28,256 nt of DNA from Hymenoscyphus infarciens (Eukaryota > Ascomycota > Leotiomycetes > Helotiales > Helotiaceae), in contig LLCB01000506.1 in assembly GCA_001414345.1 (NCBI GenBank), positions 1 through 28,256 on the forward strand, read 5' to 3'. The notes under the pieces were generated by a model. It worked only from the letters and a program-made list of their open reading frames with translations, did not search any database and was not told the DNA's origin. The position numbers and the translations under genes are program-made. Positions 10,092-21,360 of this stretch are shown in pieces (the stretch's first letter is position 1; every line of letters begins with the position of its first letter).

Positions 10092-11691
10092 TTATAAGAT
10101 ACTTTTATCTAAAGTAAAAGCGTTATTATAGAACTAAAAGAATAGAATAATAAAGAACTATATAATATAACTTATATTAAAAATAGATAACTTATATAAA
10201 AAAAGTATAATAGCTTTATAGATATAAAGAGTAGCTATATCTAGAGAAATATTCTTTCCTTTAAAAGTTTCTATAAAGAAAAGTATAATAGTATTATAAA
10301 TATAAAGAGTAATAGAAATTTATAAACATCTAAATCTAGTAGTTAATAAGAATATTCTTTTAACTTAATTATTAAGTATTAATTATTAAAAAGTAGTAAA
10401 ATACTATATATTAAGAGCTTAAGATAAAATAATAGCTAAAAGTAAGATAACATTTTTCCTCTAAAGTACTAAAAAGTAAGGAATTAAATAAAATTATATT
10501 AAAATCTAAATTATATACTTTCTTTCTTTAAAACATTTTATATTTCCTTTTTTTAATTTATATTAAATTCCTCTATGTTTTTAGAATTATTAAGTTTATT
10601 CTAACTTATTTATAACTTCCTATTTTAAAAGTCTATAATAATTACTAAATAGACTAGAAATAGCTTTTCTAAGAATCTAGAGAATATAAAAAATAGTTAT
10701 TTTATATTATTTTCTTTTAAATACTTTTATTAATATAGTATTTTTTATAAAAGAATATATTATAATAAAGGTATAAAGAATACTAAAAAGAGTAGATAAG
10801 CTATAAAGAATAAGTTAAGAAGTTAAATTTAATTAAGTTGAATTAGATTTATTATAAAATAAAGAACTAGGTTTCTTATCTATTCTCTTCTTAATATTTA
10901 CTAAATATATAAATAAATAAATACTTTTAGTTTATTATCTATTAAAATTCTAAAACTTTTAGTTTATTATAAATTAAATATCTATTAGACTTATATATAT
11001 AAAAGACTTTAAGTCTATTATATATTAAATTCTCTTTTATTTTTAACTCTTAATTCTTAGCCTTTACTCTAGCTACTTAATAAAGATTTAAACTTTTAGT
11101 ACTTTATAAATTTACTATATATAATATTAATTTCTTAATTCTAAATTATCTAATTTCTAAGTCTTATTAAAATTAATTAATATTCTTAATTTAATATAAA
11201 GAACTATTTATCTAGTTAATTAATTATTTAAGTAGTTAATTATCTTAGTTAATTATTAAGAAATTATCTTAGTTAATTATCTTAGTTAATTATCTTAGAT
11301 AAGTTAAATATATTAGAAGTGTAATTATTATATATAATTATTATTAGTAAATCTCTTTAAAACTCTCTTCCTATTTTATATCTTAAGTAAGTAATGTTTA
11401 GAGAATTAATAAATATTAGTAAATAAATAGATATCTTTTAAATTTATGATTTTCTTATCTACTCTACTCCTCTTTTATATAAAAACTATCTTAAAGACTT
11501 AAACTAAATTTAACTAACTCTAGAATAAAAGTAAGTATAGACTTTATTAACTATTATTATATTAAATCAAATCGAATAATTATAAATATACTCTTAAAGT
11601 GTTTATTCTTAACTAATACTAACTAAATAATATAGAAGGAAAGAGTAAGAGGGTATATAATAAATAAATAATATTAAGAAGTAACTTTAAG
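10092..11691. other. 1.6-kb interval without a supported gene; short tandem repeats
   Basis: No convincing relict frame. A 78-bp duplication starts at 10,201 and 10,279 (aaaagtataatag anchor). A loose repeat of acttttagtttattat lies at about 10,920-11,000. A 13-bp agttaattatctt run lies at about 11,235-11,300. This is among the most AT-rich parts of the window and looks like an intergenic or subterminal region. Confidence 0.5.
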
Positions 11692-13100
11692 ATACTCTAT
11701 ATACCTATTACTACTATCGGTTATATATCTCTCTTCAAGTACGGCCTTATATAATATAAGTAACATCTAAGTACTATAAATTACTATAAGATACTAAGCG
11801 ACGGCTCTAAGCTTTATAAGCTTAATAAACTTAGCTATGATAGGACTTATGTTTCTTAACCTAAGTTTAAATAATTTTATTTTAATATATAGCTAAATTA
11901 GTAAACTATGCTATTTAGACGATTATATAATAAAGAAGCGATTTTAGAAGATTAGTAGTCTTTTCTTAAAAGAGATTTCGTCTATATATTACTTACTTCT
12001 CTTAGTAACTAAGAGGAAGCTATAAACCCTTATATATATAGTTAATTATTAAATTAACATACTTATTAGAGAATCTTAAAATACTAAGTTACTTATCTAT
12101 AAACGAAAAGGCCTTTTAAGCAAAACCTTTAAAAAAGTATATACTATCTAAGATTATAGCTACTAATATATTATTTACTAGAGGAGAGAGATCAGTTACT
12201 TTAAGTTTAGTGTTATATCTCTTAGGTTTAGTAATTTATTCTTTAACTTTAGAGCTAGGTCTATCAGCTTTATAATATTCGTCGAGGCCGATTTTAGTAT
12301 TTTAAATACTTAATAATAAATCTATATTATATAGTATTATATAATCGCTAAAATAAGAAGATTATAATAAGAATTATAAAGGGCTTAGTTTAAAGTTGTT
12401 TATTATAGACATCAGTATATAATATCTATAGTTTTATATATTTATCTAAGTTAGAGTCTAAGGTTAGAGAGAGGTTATCTTATACTAAATAGATACTAGT
12501 AGAGATAATAGTTTATAATTTTAAATAGAAGATACTAAAAGGATAGAGAAGGAGGTATTATTAGGATTAGCCTACTATATAATATGTTAGAAAGGTATTA
12601 ATCTTTAAATAATTAAACATACCTTGCTAGCTAGAAATTCTTTCTATTAAAATAGACCGATGGCGATATAGTAATCTCTAAGTATACTATTCTACTCGCG
12701 ATTAAGAAAGGAGGGTTTAGTATAATAGACGGTTTAGTACTATTATATAAGAGACCTTAATAGATTAAAGTCCTTTTTAATAATTAGTCTTACTCTCTTT
12801 ATTATATAGGTTATATTAACCTACTACTATAATGCCTTTATTAATACTAGAAGTAAAAAGCTAGAGGTATAAGGTTATTAAGGGTAACTAGAAACAGAGT
12901 AGAGAACTTAAAGCTTAGCTGCAGACCTTAGTATAAAACCAAGTTATATAATAAGTCGCTACTAGACTTGAGTCCTATTCCTATACCTTTATATTAATAC
13001 TCTAAACCTAGTATTAAGCTAAACCTTCGTTCTAAACTATACTCTAAACCTAGGATTAAGCTAAGCCTTTATCTAAGGTATATAGTCTACTATGCCTTTA
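11692..13100 (+). pseudogene. Relict coding frame, first part of an 11.7-15.4 kb chain
   Basis: The plus frame with codon starts congruent to 1 modulo 3 gives about 460 codons with TAA/TAG breaks at a density fitting a Gln/Trp-rich protein. Readable blocks are KILSDGSKLYKLNKLSYDRTY (about 11,790-11,850, quoted in part), FLKRDFVYILLTSLSN (about 11,965-12,010), a LLEERDQLL helix (12,175 onward), SKLESKVRERLSYTK (about 12,450) and REL-rich text near 12,900. A second frame is also stop-free around 12,205-12,310, so a frameshift or small intron there cannot be excluded. A 42-bp (14-codon) direct duplication lies at 12,999 and 13,041. No family recognised. Confidence 0.5.
12999..13082 (+). repeat. 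42-bp direct tandem duplication
   Basis: actctaaacctag... units begin at 12,999 and 13,041. The step is a multiple of three and falls in a relict coding frame, as expected of duplications tolerated while the gene was still functional. Confidence 0.82.
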
Positions 13101-14200
13101 TAGCTAGCATCTTTAATATCTTAAGTTATACTAACGTAGATCTAGCCTAGGTCCCTCTAATCTATAATAGCGTACTTTTTAAAAGTCTAAACGATATATA
13201 CGTACTATTATAGAACACTATCTAAAGCTTTAGTAGATATAGAAAGAGAACTTAAAGCTCTAGGTATTCTTCCTAAGAATTCTAACAATAATACTAATAG
13301 TAATAATACTATTATTTTAGCAGAAGATAGAACCTCTAAATAGTTAATCTAAGTTATAATATTATAGGATTCTACTACTAGTACTTAGTCTACTATACTA
13401 GATACTAATACTAATAAGACAGCTATACGATTAATAAGAAAACGAAGTAAAGACTTATATAAGGAAAAGGAATTTACTAAACTAGATAACTAGTATTATC
13501 TATTCTTTAGAATACTAGTATACGATCTAAAGTAAATATTATTCTAATTAAAATATAAAAAGAATACTACCTAGACGCTGTTAAATAAGGACTACTAGGT
13601 TTAAGTTCCTTATACTTAATTAACTAAAGAATAAATATTAAAACTTCTTCTAGAAGATATATTCCTTCCTATTCTATCTCTAATTAACACTTTATTAAGA
13701 ATATATATACTATAACTAGTTATTAGTATATATACTTAAAGAAGTCTTAATATTATTCGTCTTCTATAAGATAAGAATATAATATATAATAAAGTAATTA
13801 ATAATATTATCCTAAGTACCTAATAAACCTTTAGTAGTAATATTATAATAATTAAAATAGAGAATAAATATAATTAGTTATAAGAAGAAGATCTAATAGA
13901 TCCTACTATTAATACCTTCAAGGATATAATAAACATAACTAGCTATACTTATAACTTATAGAATAAGATAGTTTAAGTTATTATAAAAGCTAGATTATTA
14001 AGATAGTTAAATAATAATATTAAGGTACTAAAGTATATAAAGAATATTATTAAAATTAAGAATAAGATTAAATAGAACTTATAAATAGATAAATAGTCTA
14101 ATAATCTAGTAATAATAAAAGATAAGCGTTTAGAATCGAAGCGAGCTTTTAACAAGATTAGATTTAAGCTAATAACTTATAGCTCTACTTTTAGTAGTAA
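13083..14200 (+). pseudogene. Relict coding frame, second part of the 11.7-15.4 kb chain
   Basis: The plus frame with codon starts at multiples of 3 continues for about 370 codons. It opens with YRTLSKALVDIERELKALGI (about 13,200-13,260), followed by an Asn/Thr-rich linker (about 13,275-13,310), IRLIRKRSKDLYKEKEFTKL (about 13,431-13,490), LEDIFLPILSLINTLL (about 13,650-13,700), a coiled-coil-like Lys/Ile stretch (14,020-14,080) and KDKRLESKRAFNKIRFKL ending near 14,170. A 60-codon stop-free stretch on the minus strand (13,973-14,155) is its antisense shadow. Probably the same gene as its neighbours, interrupted by frame changes near 13,100 and 14,170. Function unknown. Confidence 0.55.
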
Positions 14201-15420
14201 TTAGTATAGTAAGCTATATATATTACTTAACAGCCTATTAAACTCTTATAAGTTCTCCTTTATTAATTAGTTTTTAAGCAGTTCTAATATAGTTTTATAT
14301 AAGTTTTGCTATAATTAAAAATCTAAAGTGTAGTTTCTTTAGTAAAGCGTATAAAGGAGATAGTCTCTTTAAAACAACTAGAAAAGAGAACTAAAGTTAA
14401 AACTAATTATTTCCTTATTTATCCTATAACTATAAGATTATTAAGAGTAAGTAAGTCTACTATTATAAAGCGTTTATTTAATAACATTTTAAATAAATAT
14501 TTAAATAAAGCTTTAGAAAAGGTATATAAAAATTAGTTTTAAGATTTCTAAGCAGTTAATAAACTCCCTTCTCTACTTAAATTAGTCTCTTACTCTAGAA
14601 AAACAATTAATACTATAAGTAAATTATAGACTTCTCTAATTATTACTATATTTAATTCGATTATATATTAACATCTTCTAGTAGAAGCACTCTAAGCCTC
14701 TTCTACTATCTTAAACAGTTTTATAATTAGAATAAAGAGATTACTATAAACGAGAAAGGAAGATAACTATATCCTAGGTAAACGCTATAGTAAGACTAAA
14801 TAAGAGTTTAATACTTTCTCTAAAGATTTTAACTATAGTATTAACTCCTTATTATAAGAAAATACAAATAACCTTAGAAGCTCTATTAGTTTACCTCGAT
14901 TTAATATAATAGCTAAGCTAGGTCTATAAGAAAACGCGAACGATCTTAGAAGCTCTATTAGTTTATCTTAACTTAATCTAATAGCTAAGTTTAGTTAAGA
15001 TGCTAAGATAAAATCGAATACTAAATATAAAATAAATACTAAAATCGAAGCCTAATTAAACCTAGTTAATAATAATCTAAAGAAATAGAAAATATAATAA
15101 AAGTAAAGAGCTAATAATTTAGAGATTTCTATAAATAGCTATAAGTATTTAGTTATATATTTAAAAATATTTAGTTATTAACTTTATTATAGAGCTTCTA
15201 ACCTATCTAGATACTATTTAATACTTAAGGTATATAAATAAGGATGTCTTAGATCCTATCTTAAATATAATAAAAACTACTTTAGAAGAGTCTACTAAGA
15301 AGAATACTAGAGGATTTAATAAACGTAGAAATCGAACTTAAAGATATAAAACTTAAGAATTAGAGTAGAGTTATATAAATTATAAAATAATCTAGAAATA
15401 ATTTAAATCTAAAACAGCTA
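14165..15420 (+). pseudogene. Relict coding frame, third part of the 11.7-15.4 kb chain
   Basis: The plus frame with codon starts congruent to 2 modulo 3 gives about 415 codons. Blocks: KRIKEIVSLKQLEKRTKVKT (about 14,346-14,405), then RVSKSTIIKRLFNNILNKYL (about 14,439-14,498), which could be a helix-turn-helix but is not diagnostic. Next come KLPSLLKLVSYSRKTINTIS (about 14,564-14,623), a 72-bp in-frame duplication with core NLRSSISL (14,854-14,997), and a Lys/Asn-rich helical tail to about 15,420. Part of the 14,165-14,350 stretch is also open in the previous frame, so the exact junction is unclear. No named domain. Confidence 0.58.
14854..14997 (+). repeat. 72-bp in-frame tandem duplication (24 codons)
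   Basis: Units begin at 14,854 and 14,926, sharing cttagaagctctattagttt. Both encode NLRSSISL-type text in the relict frame (DLRSSISL in the second unit). The step is a multiple of three. Confidence 0.85.
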
Positions 15421-15890
15421 ATACTTTTTAAAATACTTCTTCTTTTCTTTTTAAGAACCCTAGGAATAGCTTATATAAGAAGGAAACTTCTATAAGTAGG
15501 TAAAATCCTTATTCTACCTTTCTTTAAAATAGAGATTCTTTATTCTATATCTCTTTAAAACCTTATTCTTATTTTAAAAGGCTCTCTATAATTAAATTTT
15601 ATAGATTTTTATTAATAATAGAGAGCTTCTTCTTCTAAACTTATATAGCTACTATACTAAATATCTATATACTCTATATTTAGTTCTAAGGAACTCTCTA
15701 TAATAGATTTTTATATATTAGGTTAATTTAGTTTTATATAGTAGAGAGACAAGGAACGAGGTAAAATTAGGTAATAATATATATTACTACTTTAAACTTA
15801 AATTTTCTAAAAATAAATCTCTAAAGGAATAAAAGATAAGCCTTTATATATCTAAGCTCTTAAATCTCTATTAATATTCTTCTTTATATT
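15421..15890. other. Spacer between convergent relicts, nothing recognised
   Basis: CT-rich and TTCTT-rich on the plus strand near 15,420-15,560. It lies between the end of the plus-strand chain and the end of the minus-strand coiled-coil relict, and holds no frame I can defend. Confidence 0.4.
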
Positions 15891-16930
15891 ATACTAGGTT
15901 AGAACTATTAAAAGCTCTAAATTATCCTTATAATATACTAGCTCTATCTATAAACTAGTAAGTATTTTTATCTATTTCTTAACTATAGAAAGTTATTAAT
16001 ACTATTTAGAGCTTACTATATTAAAGCTTTTAAGAAGATAGAGATTAATATCTTATTAAATTCTATAAGTAGAGGAAATTAGATTTAATATATATATTAA
16101 AAATAAATTCTAGATTTAACTCTATAATAGATTTATAGTCTATACTCCTAATCTAGAAAGAAAGTTCTATACTAATAATAACCTAGCATTTTTAATAATA
16201 TATTAGCTAGTCTTTATAAAAGTAGAAAACAAAGTAATACTAATACCTACTTCTTAATACATGTCTTTAAACTCCTCTTCTCTTTTAGATCTAGTAAAAC
16301 CGGATAAATCCTACTCTATAAAATTAACTCTATAATTACTAAAATAGTAGATTACTTTATAACTATACTATTTAAGAATAGAGATCTAATATATTAGTAT
16401 TCTTCTCTAGATATAACTATTATACTAACCTATTTATAAATAGTATAAATACTCTTTTAAAAAATCTTTTTATAATACTATTCTATATATTAACGCTACT
16501 TAGCTATCTTATTCTTATACTATTTAGAGTTACTATCTTTTATATTACTAGGTTCCTCTTAGTATATCTTAATAAACTCGCTTAATCCTTTATATTTTAA
16601 CTACTACCTTTTCTTATTACTAAGCTTTTTATATAAAGATAATATATAAGTAGAGCCCTATTCTCTTAAATTTTCGTTATATAGATCTTTTTTCTACTTA
16701 TTAGACCTCTTATAATACGCTAGAATTTTCTAACTCTACTTTTTCTAGAAAATATCCTAAGTAGAAGGGCTCTAGGAAGTAATAGAGTAATAATTACTTA
16801 TAGTTTTAGAAATATACTAAGTAACGAGTTTATAGTCTACTTTTAAAGTTCTTTCTATTTCTTATATACTTTTATAGAATTAATTAATAGATATATCCAG
16901 TTAAGCATATATAGTTATAAAGAGTTCTTA

Positions 16931-17128
16931 TATAACTTAGTTATTAACTAAATTATTTAATTTCCTTAGTAGGTTCTTCTATTAGCTTTCTATCTCGTTT
17001 TTCGATTTATTTTCTAGCTTATTTTCTTATATAACTTAGTTATTAACTAAATTATTTAGATTCCTTAGTAGGTTCTTTTATTAGTTTTCTATCTTATTTT
17101 CTAATTTATTTTCTAGCTTATTTTTAGT
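16931..17128 (-). repeat. 99-bp in-frame tandem duplication (33 codons)
   Basis: Two units starting at 16,931 and 17,030 share tataacttagttattaact. Both read as the same coiled-coil segment on the minus strand, with stops at the same presumed Gln positions. Confidence 0.88.
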
Positions 17129-17155
17129 TTAATTCTTTTAGAAAGTTTACTCTAG

Positions 17156-17257
17156 ATTCTTCTAAGTCTATATCTTATTTAAAAACAAAGCTTATAAATA
17201 CTTATAATTCTTCTAAGTCTATGTCTTATTTAAAAACAAAGCTTATAAATACCTATT
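17156..17257 (-). repeat. 51-bp in-frame tandem duplication (17 codons)
   Basis: Units begin at 17,156 and 17,207. They differ by one G/A pair near their start (tatatc versus tatgtc), a RIP-type change, and by a few bases at the end. It lies just upstream, in transcription order, of the 99-bp duplication. Confidence 0.88.
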
Positions 17258-17439
17258 TAGTTAGAAAGAGGGGCTATCTTCTCTCTTTTAACTATTATTA
17301 TTAAACCTTTCCTAGCTGTTTGTTTTATTTTAAGAAACCCCGACATATGTTATCTTTTATCTTTTATTAACTTTCTTTCTATTTATAGTATGTTTATTAG
17401 CTCTTTTATAATTTATAGGAGTAGAATCTAATAGTATTT

Positions 17440-18560
17440 CTTTTATATAGTTTAAATATCTTGTCTATTAACCTAAGTTTAAGTATAAATTAGATTAAGA
17501 AAGATATATTTAAAATAAAAACTTTATATTAAGTTTTATATACTAATTTAGGAATAGAAAGCAGTTAATACTAGTCTAAAGATAGTAATTAAGAGTTTAG
17601 TAAGATATTAGTATTATTAATTTAGGGAATAATCTAGGTATTAGTTTATAAATAGCTACTAGCTAGCCTTATAATATTAGAGCGAATATTAACTTAGTTA
17701 TTTATATAAGAACTAATATATTAGCTATTTAAAGGTTAGATTTTACTACTATAAACGTTATAAGTTTACTATATATTAAAGGACTTTAATATAGTAATAG
17801 CTAGAGATCTCTAAAGATTAGTTTCTCTTAGCTAATAAGTAGGTTAACTTATACTAGAGTTAGGTAAATAGTTTATCTATAGAGTACTAGATAGATATAA
17901 ATTACTATCTTTTAAAGAATTATATAATAAGGCAACTTTTAACTAATTAATAGTATAAAAGTTAGATTTATTAGACGTATTAATTTAATAAGGTAAGATA
18001 TAAGTACGCGTATACTTAATACCTTTAATAAATAACTACATTATTATAGTAATTATGATTCAAATAATTAATAAACGCTTAATTAATGCTTTCAAATTCA
18101 GCCTTCTAGTTAAGTCTTATAATATGTAATATAACACCTAGACTTAGCTAGTCGTGAAGAAGGTTCTATACTCCGCGACTATAAGAGATTATACAAGCAT
18201 ATAATAATGATTATATTCTTATAATATCTCTTTATACTTTTAATTATTAAGGCTTTTATTATAATCCTTATTCTTATAAGTACTTATATTACTACTCTCT
18301 ACCCTTACTTAAAAATACTATTATAGAGAGAATAATTATAAAAACAACTAGAAAAAGCAAAACCGAGAATAAGGAGCGTAACTATTCTACAAAGTCTAGT
18401 AAAAAGCTCTTTAAACTAATCTTTTCCTCTAGTTTTAAACCTTTTAAATACTATAATAGCCGAATCGAATACTACTTATTTAAACTCTTATCTACCTCTA
18501 TACTACGTTCTAGTCTTTAACACGTTTATCTACGTTATAATTACTTTAATTATAACTATT
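17440..18560 (+). pseudogene. Relict coding frame of about 370 codons, unidentified
   Basis: Plus frame with codon starts congruent to 1 modulo 3. Blocks: LASLIILERIL (about 17,660-17,690), DFNIVIARDL (17,782 onward), LILELGK then FIYRVLDRYKLLSFKELYNK (about 17,851-17,930), KLDLLDVLI (about 17,960-17,985), and VIMIQIINKRLINAFKFSLL (about 18,049-18,108). The part around 18,050-18,200 keeps CAA, ATG, CAAG and CCGCG and has few stops, so it escaped most RIP. The remaining 350 bp are Leu/Gln-rich with more stops. No conserved domain recognised. It ends against the 213-bp CCCT-rich duplication. Confidence 0.58.
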
Positions 18561-18577
18561 TTATACTTATAAAAACT

Positions 18578-19003
18578 ATAAGAGAAGTTATAAAACATAG
18601 ATTTAATAAATATAGAATTAGTTTTAAAATTAATAAAAGCTAGAAATCGCGCTAACTAGACTCTTTCTTAGTTCTCTCCTTCTAAACCCTCTCTCTCTTT
18701 AAACCTAGAAATTAGTTTATAAAATTAATAAAGACTCTCTTTTTAAACCCTTGAACCCTCTCTTCGAACCCTCCCTTTAAACCCTCTCTAATAAGAGAAG
18801 TTATAAAATATATTAGTAAATATAGAATTAGTTTTAAAATTAATAAAGGCTAGAAATTATACTAACTAGACTCTCTCTTAGTTCTCTCCTCTTAAACCCT
18901 CCTCTTCTTTAAACCTAGGAATTAGTTTATGAAATTAATAAAGACTCTCTCTTTAAACCTTTAAACCCTCTCTTTAAACCCTTTCTTTAAACCCTCCCTC
19001 TTA
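18578..19003 (+). repeat. 213-bp tandem duplication with CCCT-rich tracts
   Basis: The anchor ataagagaagttataaaa occurs at 18,578 and 18,791; both copies contain tagaattagttttaaaatta and end in runs of tttaaaccctc. The CCCT tracts extend to about 19,040. They resemble degenerate telomere-type strings only superficially because there is no constant 6-7-bp step. No gene was seen in this interval. Confidence 0.85.
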
Positions 19004-19079
19004 GCACTCTCTTAGCGCTCTCTCTTTAAACCTCTAGGTAGTAAAAGTTAGTTATTTAATTACTAACTACTAAAAAGAT

Positions 19080-20610
19080 ATAGACATTGCTTAGAATATC
19101 TCGATTTAACATTAATCTACTACTAATCTAACCTTTAACTAATTAAGACTATATATCCCTAGCTTATAGTAAAAGACAAATAGATTATTATAAAAGAAGT
19201 ATAAAAAATAAGGTAGGAAAAGATAAGTCTAGGCTAGAATCGGCCTCTAATGTTAATAGATTACTAAAGTTATTATAATATTAAGTATTAGTATAATAAT
19301 AAGAAGGCAAAGCTTGGTCAGATATACTCTATAAACTCTCTAGAATATAATATTATATTAGAAAAAATTAAGAGAGAATCGCTTTAAGTTAATAGTATTT
19401 ATTAGAAGGAGATACTAGTATTAAAACGATTTTCTCTTCTATTTTTAATATAAAAGTAAATTATCTTAAATATATATAAGTTTAATATTATTAGTAAAGA
19501 TAGTAAAGAAAACCGTAAGAAGATTCGTAACCTATATAAGAAGTTATAAATTAGATTAGGTTCTACTTTAATAAAACTTTAGAAGGAATTTTTAAAATTA
19601 TATAAGAAAAAGGTAAATAATTTTATTAAAATAAAGGCTATAATAATAAAAAGAAAGAAAGATTACGTTATTAATAAGAATAAGATTAAATAGGCTCCTT
19701 ATATAGTAGAGTAGCTAGATCCTACTTAGGTATAGAAAGGTAAAAACGCTAAACTAAGTATATATAATAGAGAACCTATACCTACCTTACTATTATTATA
19801 GGCTAGGTAATATACGCTTACTACTAAATCTTTCTTAACTAGCTAAATTATACTACTTACTTAATACCTAGCTTTCTTAGAAGTAAGTTAAGATTCGGTT
19901 CTAACTATGCTTTCCTATAAAGTAGAGGTTAAATTAATAGTACTAATACTAATTCTAGATAAAAACACTTATTTTAAAATATATAGTAGTAACAAGGGTT
20001 ATACTAGAGTTAGCTAAGCTAATAAGAGATATATTAAAGGTGTTTACTATAAGGGTTTAAGTAAATTAGAATAGTCTCTAGGTAATATTATATAATAACT
20101 AACTATCTAATTAAAGTAAACTAATAGAAAGGAAACAGATTAATTCGTTAATAGATTAAGAGATTTCTACCTTAAATAAGAGAGGAGGTTAGCTAAGACA
20201 TATAATTATTTAATTAAAGTTTAATAGTTATTATATATATATATTAGGTAGGTTACTTTTTATAAAAATATAAGTCTAATTCTAAAATATATTAGACTTT
20301 ATTAATATTAAATTAAGTAGATTAAAGTTACTTATAAAAGTGAATTTTAATTAAATAAACCTACTATAATAAGAATAAATCTACGAAATTTCTCTATTAA
20401 TAGAAGAAAAAATAAGAGTAATTATATTCTTAGTATACTTATCTTAGAAATAATAATAAAACTAGTAACGTTTAAAAAACTATTTCTAGTAACGAGATAG
20501 TTACGAAAACCTTCTCTAAATAAGCTTAAGTAAATTTTCGCTAGAATATTACTCTTCTTTATTATCTATATCTTTAATCTTAATAACAACTATAGTTATA
20601 GTAGTAGATA
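19080..20610 (+). pseudogene. Relict gene of about 510 codons, Lys/Arg-rich, unidentified
   Basis: Plus frame with codon starts congruent to 2 modulo 3, continuous with no frameshift seen. N-terminal text: RHCLEYLDLTLI (19,082). Then KKAKLGQIYSINSLEYNIIL (about 19,304-19,363), SKDSKENRKKIRNLYKKL (19,493-19,546), IRLGSTLIKL, KEFLKLYKKKVNNFIKIKA and KRKKDYVINKNKIK (to about 19,690). Next are KGKNAKLSIYNREPIPTLLL (about 19,739-19,798), DKNTYFKIYSSNKGYTRV (about 19,961-20,014), FVNRLRDFYLK and a final RINLRNFSINRRKNKSNYIL (about 20,381-20,440). A strongly basic middle suggests nucleic-acid binding. Other frames and the opposite strand are far poorer. I do not recognise the family. Confidence 0.68.
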
Positions 20611-20619
20611 AATTATATT

Positions 20620-21360
20620 AGACCTTTTTATTTAGTATTACTAGTATTAGAGATATAAAGGAGTTAGGAGTTTTTATTACTTCGTTACTAAACTTATACT
20701 TTTACTTTAAAACTTTAATTTATTACTAGTATTATAATTAGTATATGAATTTCCTTAAAAGCAAATAAAATAGCTACTATATTAGTTTAAATTTATTTAT
20801 TAATATTACTCTCTATATTATTATAAAACTTCTTAAGCTATAAAAATTAATTTTAGCTTTAATAGAAGAAAGATAGTTAGACTCTTACTATATTAATACT
20901 AATATAAATAAGTTCTTAGAGTAGAATATCTTTATAAGACTTTACTACTGCCTTTAACTCTTCTTTTTACTCTTTAACTTTATATAATAGAAGAATTATA
21001 TCCTTCTATCTCTAAACTTAAGCTTATATTTTAAGTAAAGTATTATAGATAACGTTAAATTTAGCTTAAGTTTTTATACTAGGAAACTTATAACGTGGAA
21101 AAATCTATACCTAAGTAGTGCTCTAAGCCTTAAAGAATCTACTTTTATAGAAAGTTCTATTACTTATACTATCTTAGCCTATATTAGTTTCTAAGATATA
21201 GATTCTTTATAGAACTATAGCTAAAAGATCTTTATTAATACTACTATTTATTTATAAAAGAGATATTATTATTACTATTAGATCTAATATTTATTCTTAT
21301 ATATATATTATAGAAAGAAGTAGTAAATATAGGTTAAGATATAATAAATTATTACTAAGG
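20620..21360 (-). pseudogene. Relict coding frame of about 245 codons, unidentified
   Basis: Minus strand, codon first bases congruent to 1 modulo 3, TAA/TAG breaks only. Blocks: a Gln-stop run (about 21,280-21,260), VIELSIKVDSLRLRALLRYRFFHV (about 21,160-21,090, quoted as consecutive short blocks VIELSIKVDS and LRLRALLRYRFFHV), KYKLKFRDRR (about 21,030-21,000), IKLKSKKKS, IKIFYSKNLFILVLI and NYLSSIKAKINFYSLRSF (about 20,880-20,830). It is convergent with the plus-strand relict ending near 20,610. About 780 bp separates it from the KDZ relict on the same strand, and it is in a different register, so it is a separate gene or a displaced exon. Function unknown. Confidence 0.55.

Larger units (their letters stand above)
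15890..17310 (-). pseudogene. Relict coiled-coil protein gene with two in-frame duplications
   Basis: Minus strand, codon first bases congruent to 1 modulo 3, one frame for about 470 codons with almost only TAA/TAG breaks. The N-terminal region holds a 17-codon duplication (YL-ALFLNK core) followed by a 33-codon duplication rich in NKLENKLENKIEN and KNLLR-LNNLVNN, with stops at positions typical of Gln: a clear heptad-type coiled coil. Further on are EIERTLKVDYKLVT (about 16,860-16,820), KKDLYNENLRE (about 16,690-16,660) and LDLKEKRSLKTCI (about 16,290-16,255). The last 350 bp are less certain. It resembles a DNA-binding or scaffold protein with N-terminal coiled coil; the family is unknown. 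It diverges from the plus-strand relict starting near 17,440. Confidence 0.68.

Noticed and set aside
12205..12320. Alternative stop-free frame reading FVEADF, considered as a DNA polymerase B exonuclease-like motif
   Set aside because: Only about 35 codons are open, no other polymerase motif follows, and the neighbouring frame continues on both sides.
13973..14155. A 60-codon stop-free stretch on the minus strand, the longest clean ORF in the window
   Set aside because: It begins with TTG rather than ATG, is a Leu/Ile/Phe-rich string, and is the exact antisense of a Lys/Asn-rich plus-strand relict frame. It is a by-product of RIP composition, not a gene.
18149..18181. tRNA-like hairpin with tagtcg/cgacta arms
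   Set aside because: It is a single six-base stem with a 21-nt loop; no cloverleaf arms or T-loop consensus, and it lies inside a coding relict.
18680..19040. Telomere repeats, from taaaccctc strings
   Set aside because: The CCCT tracts have no constant 6- or 7-bp period and lie inside a 213-bp duplication in the interior of the window.
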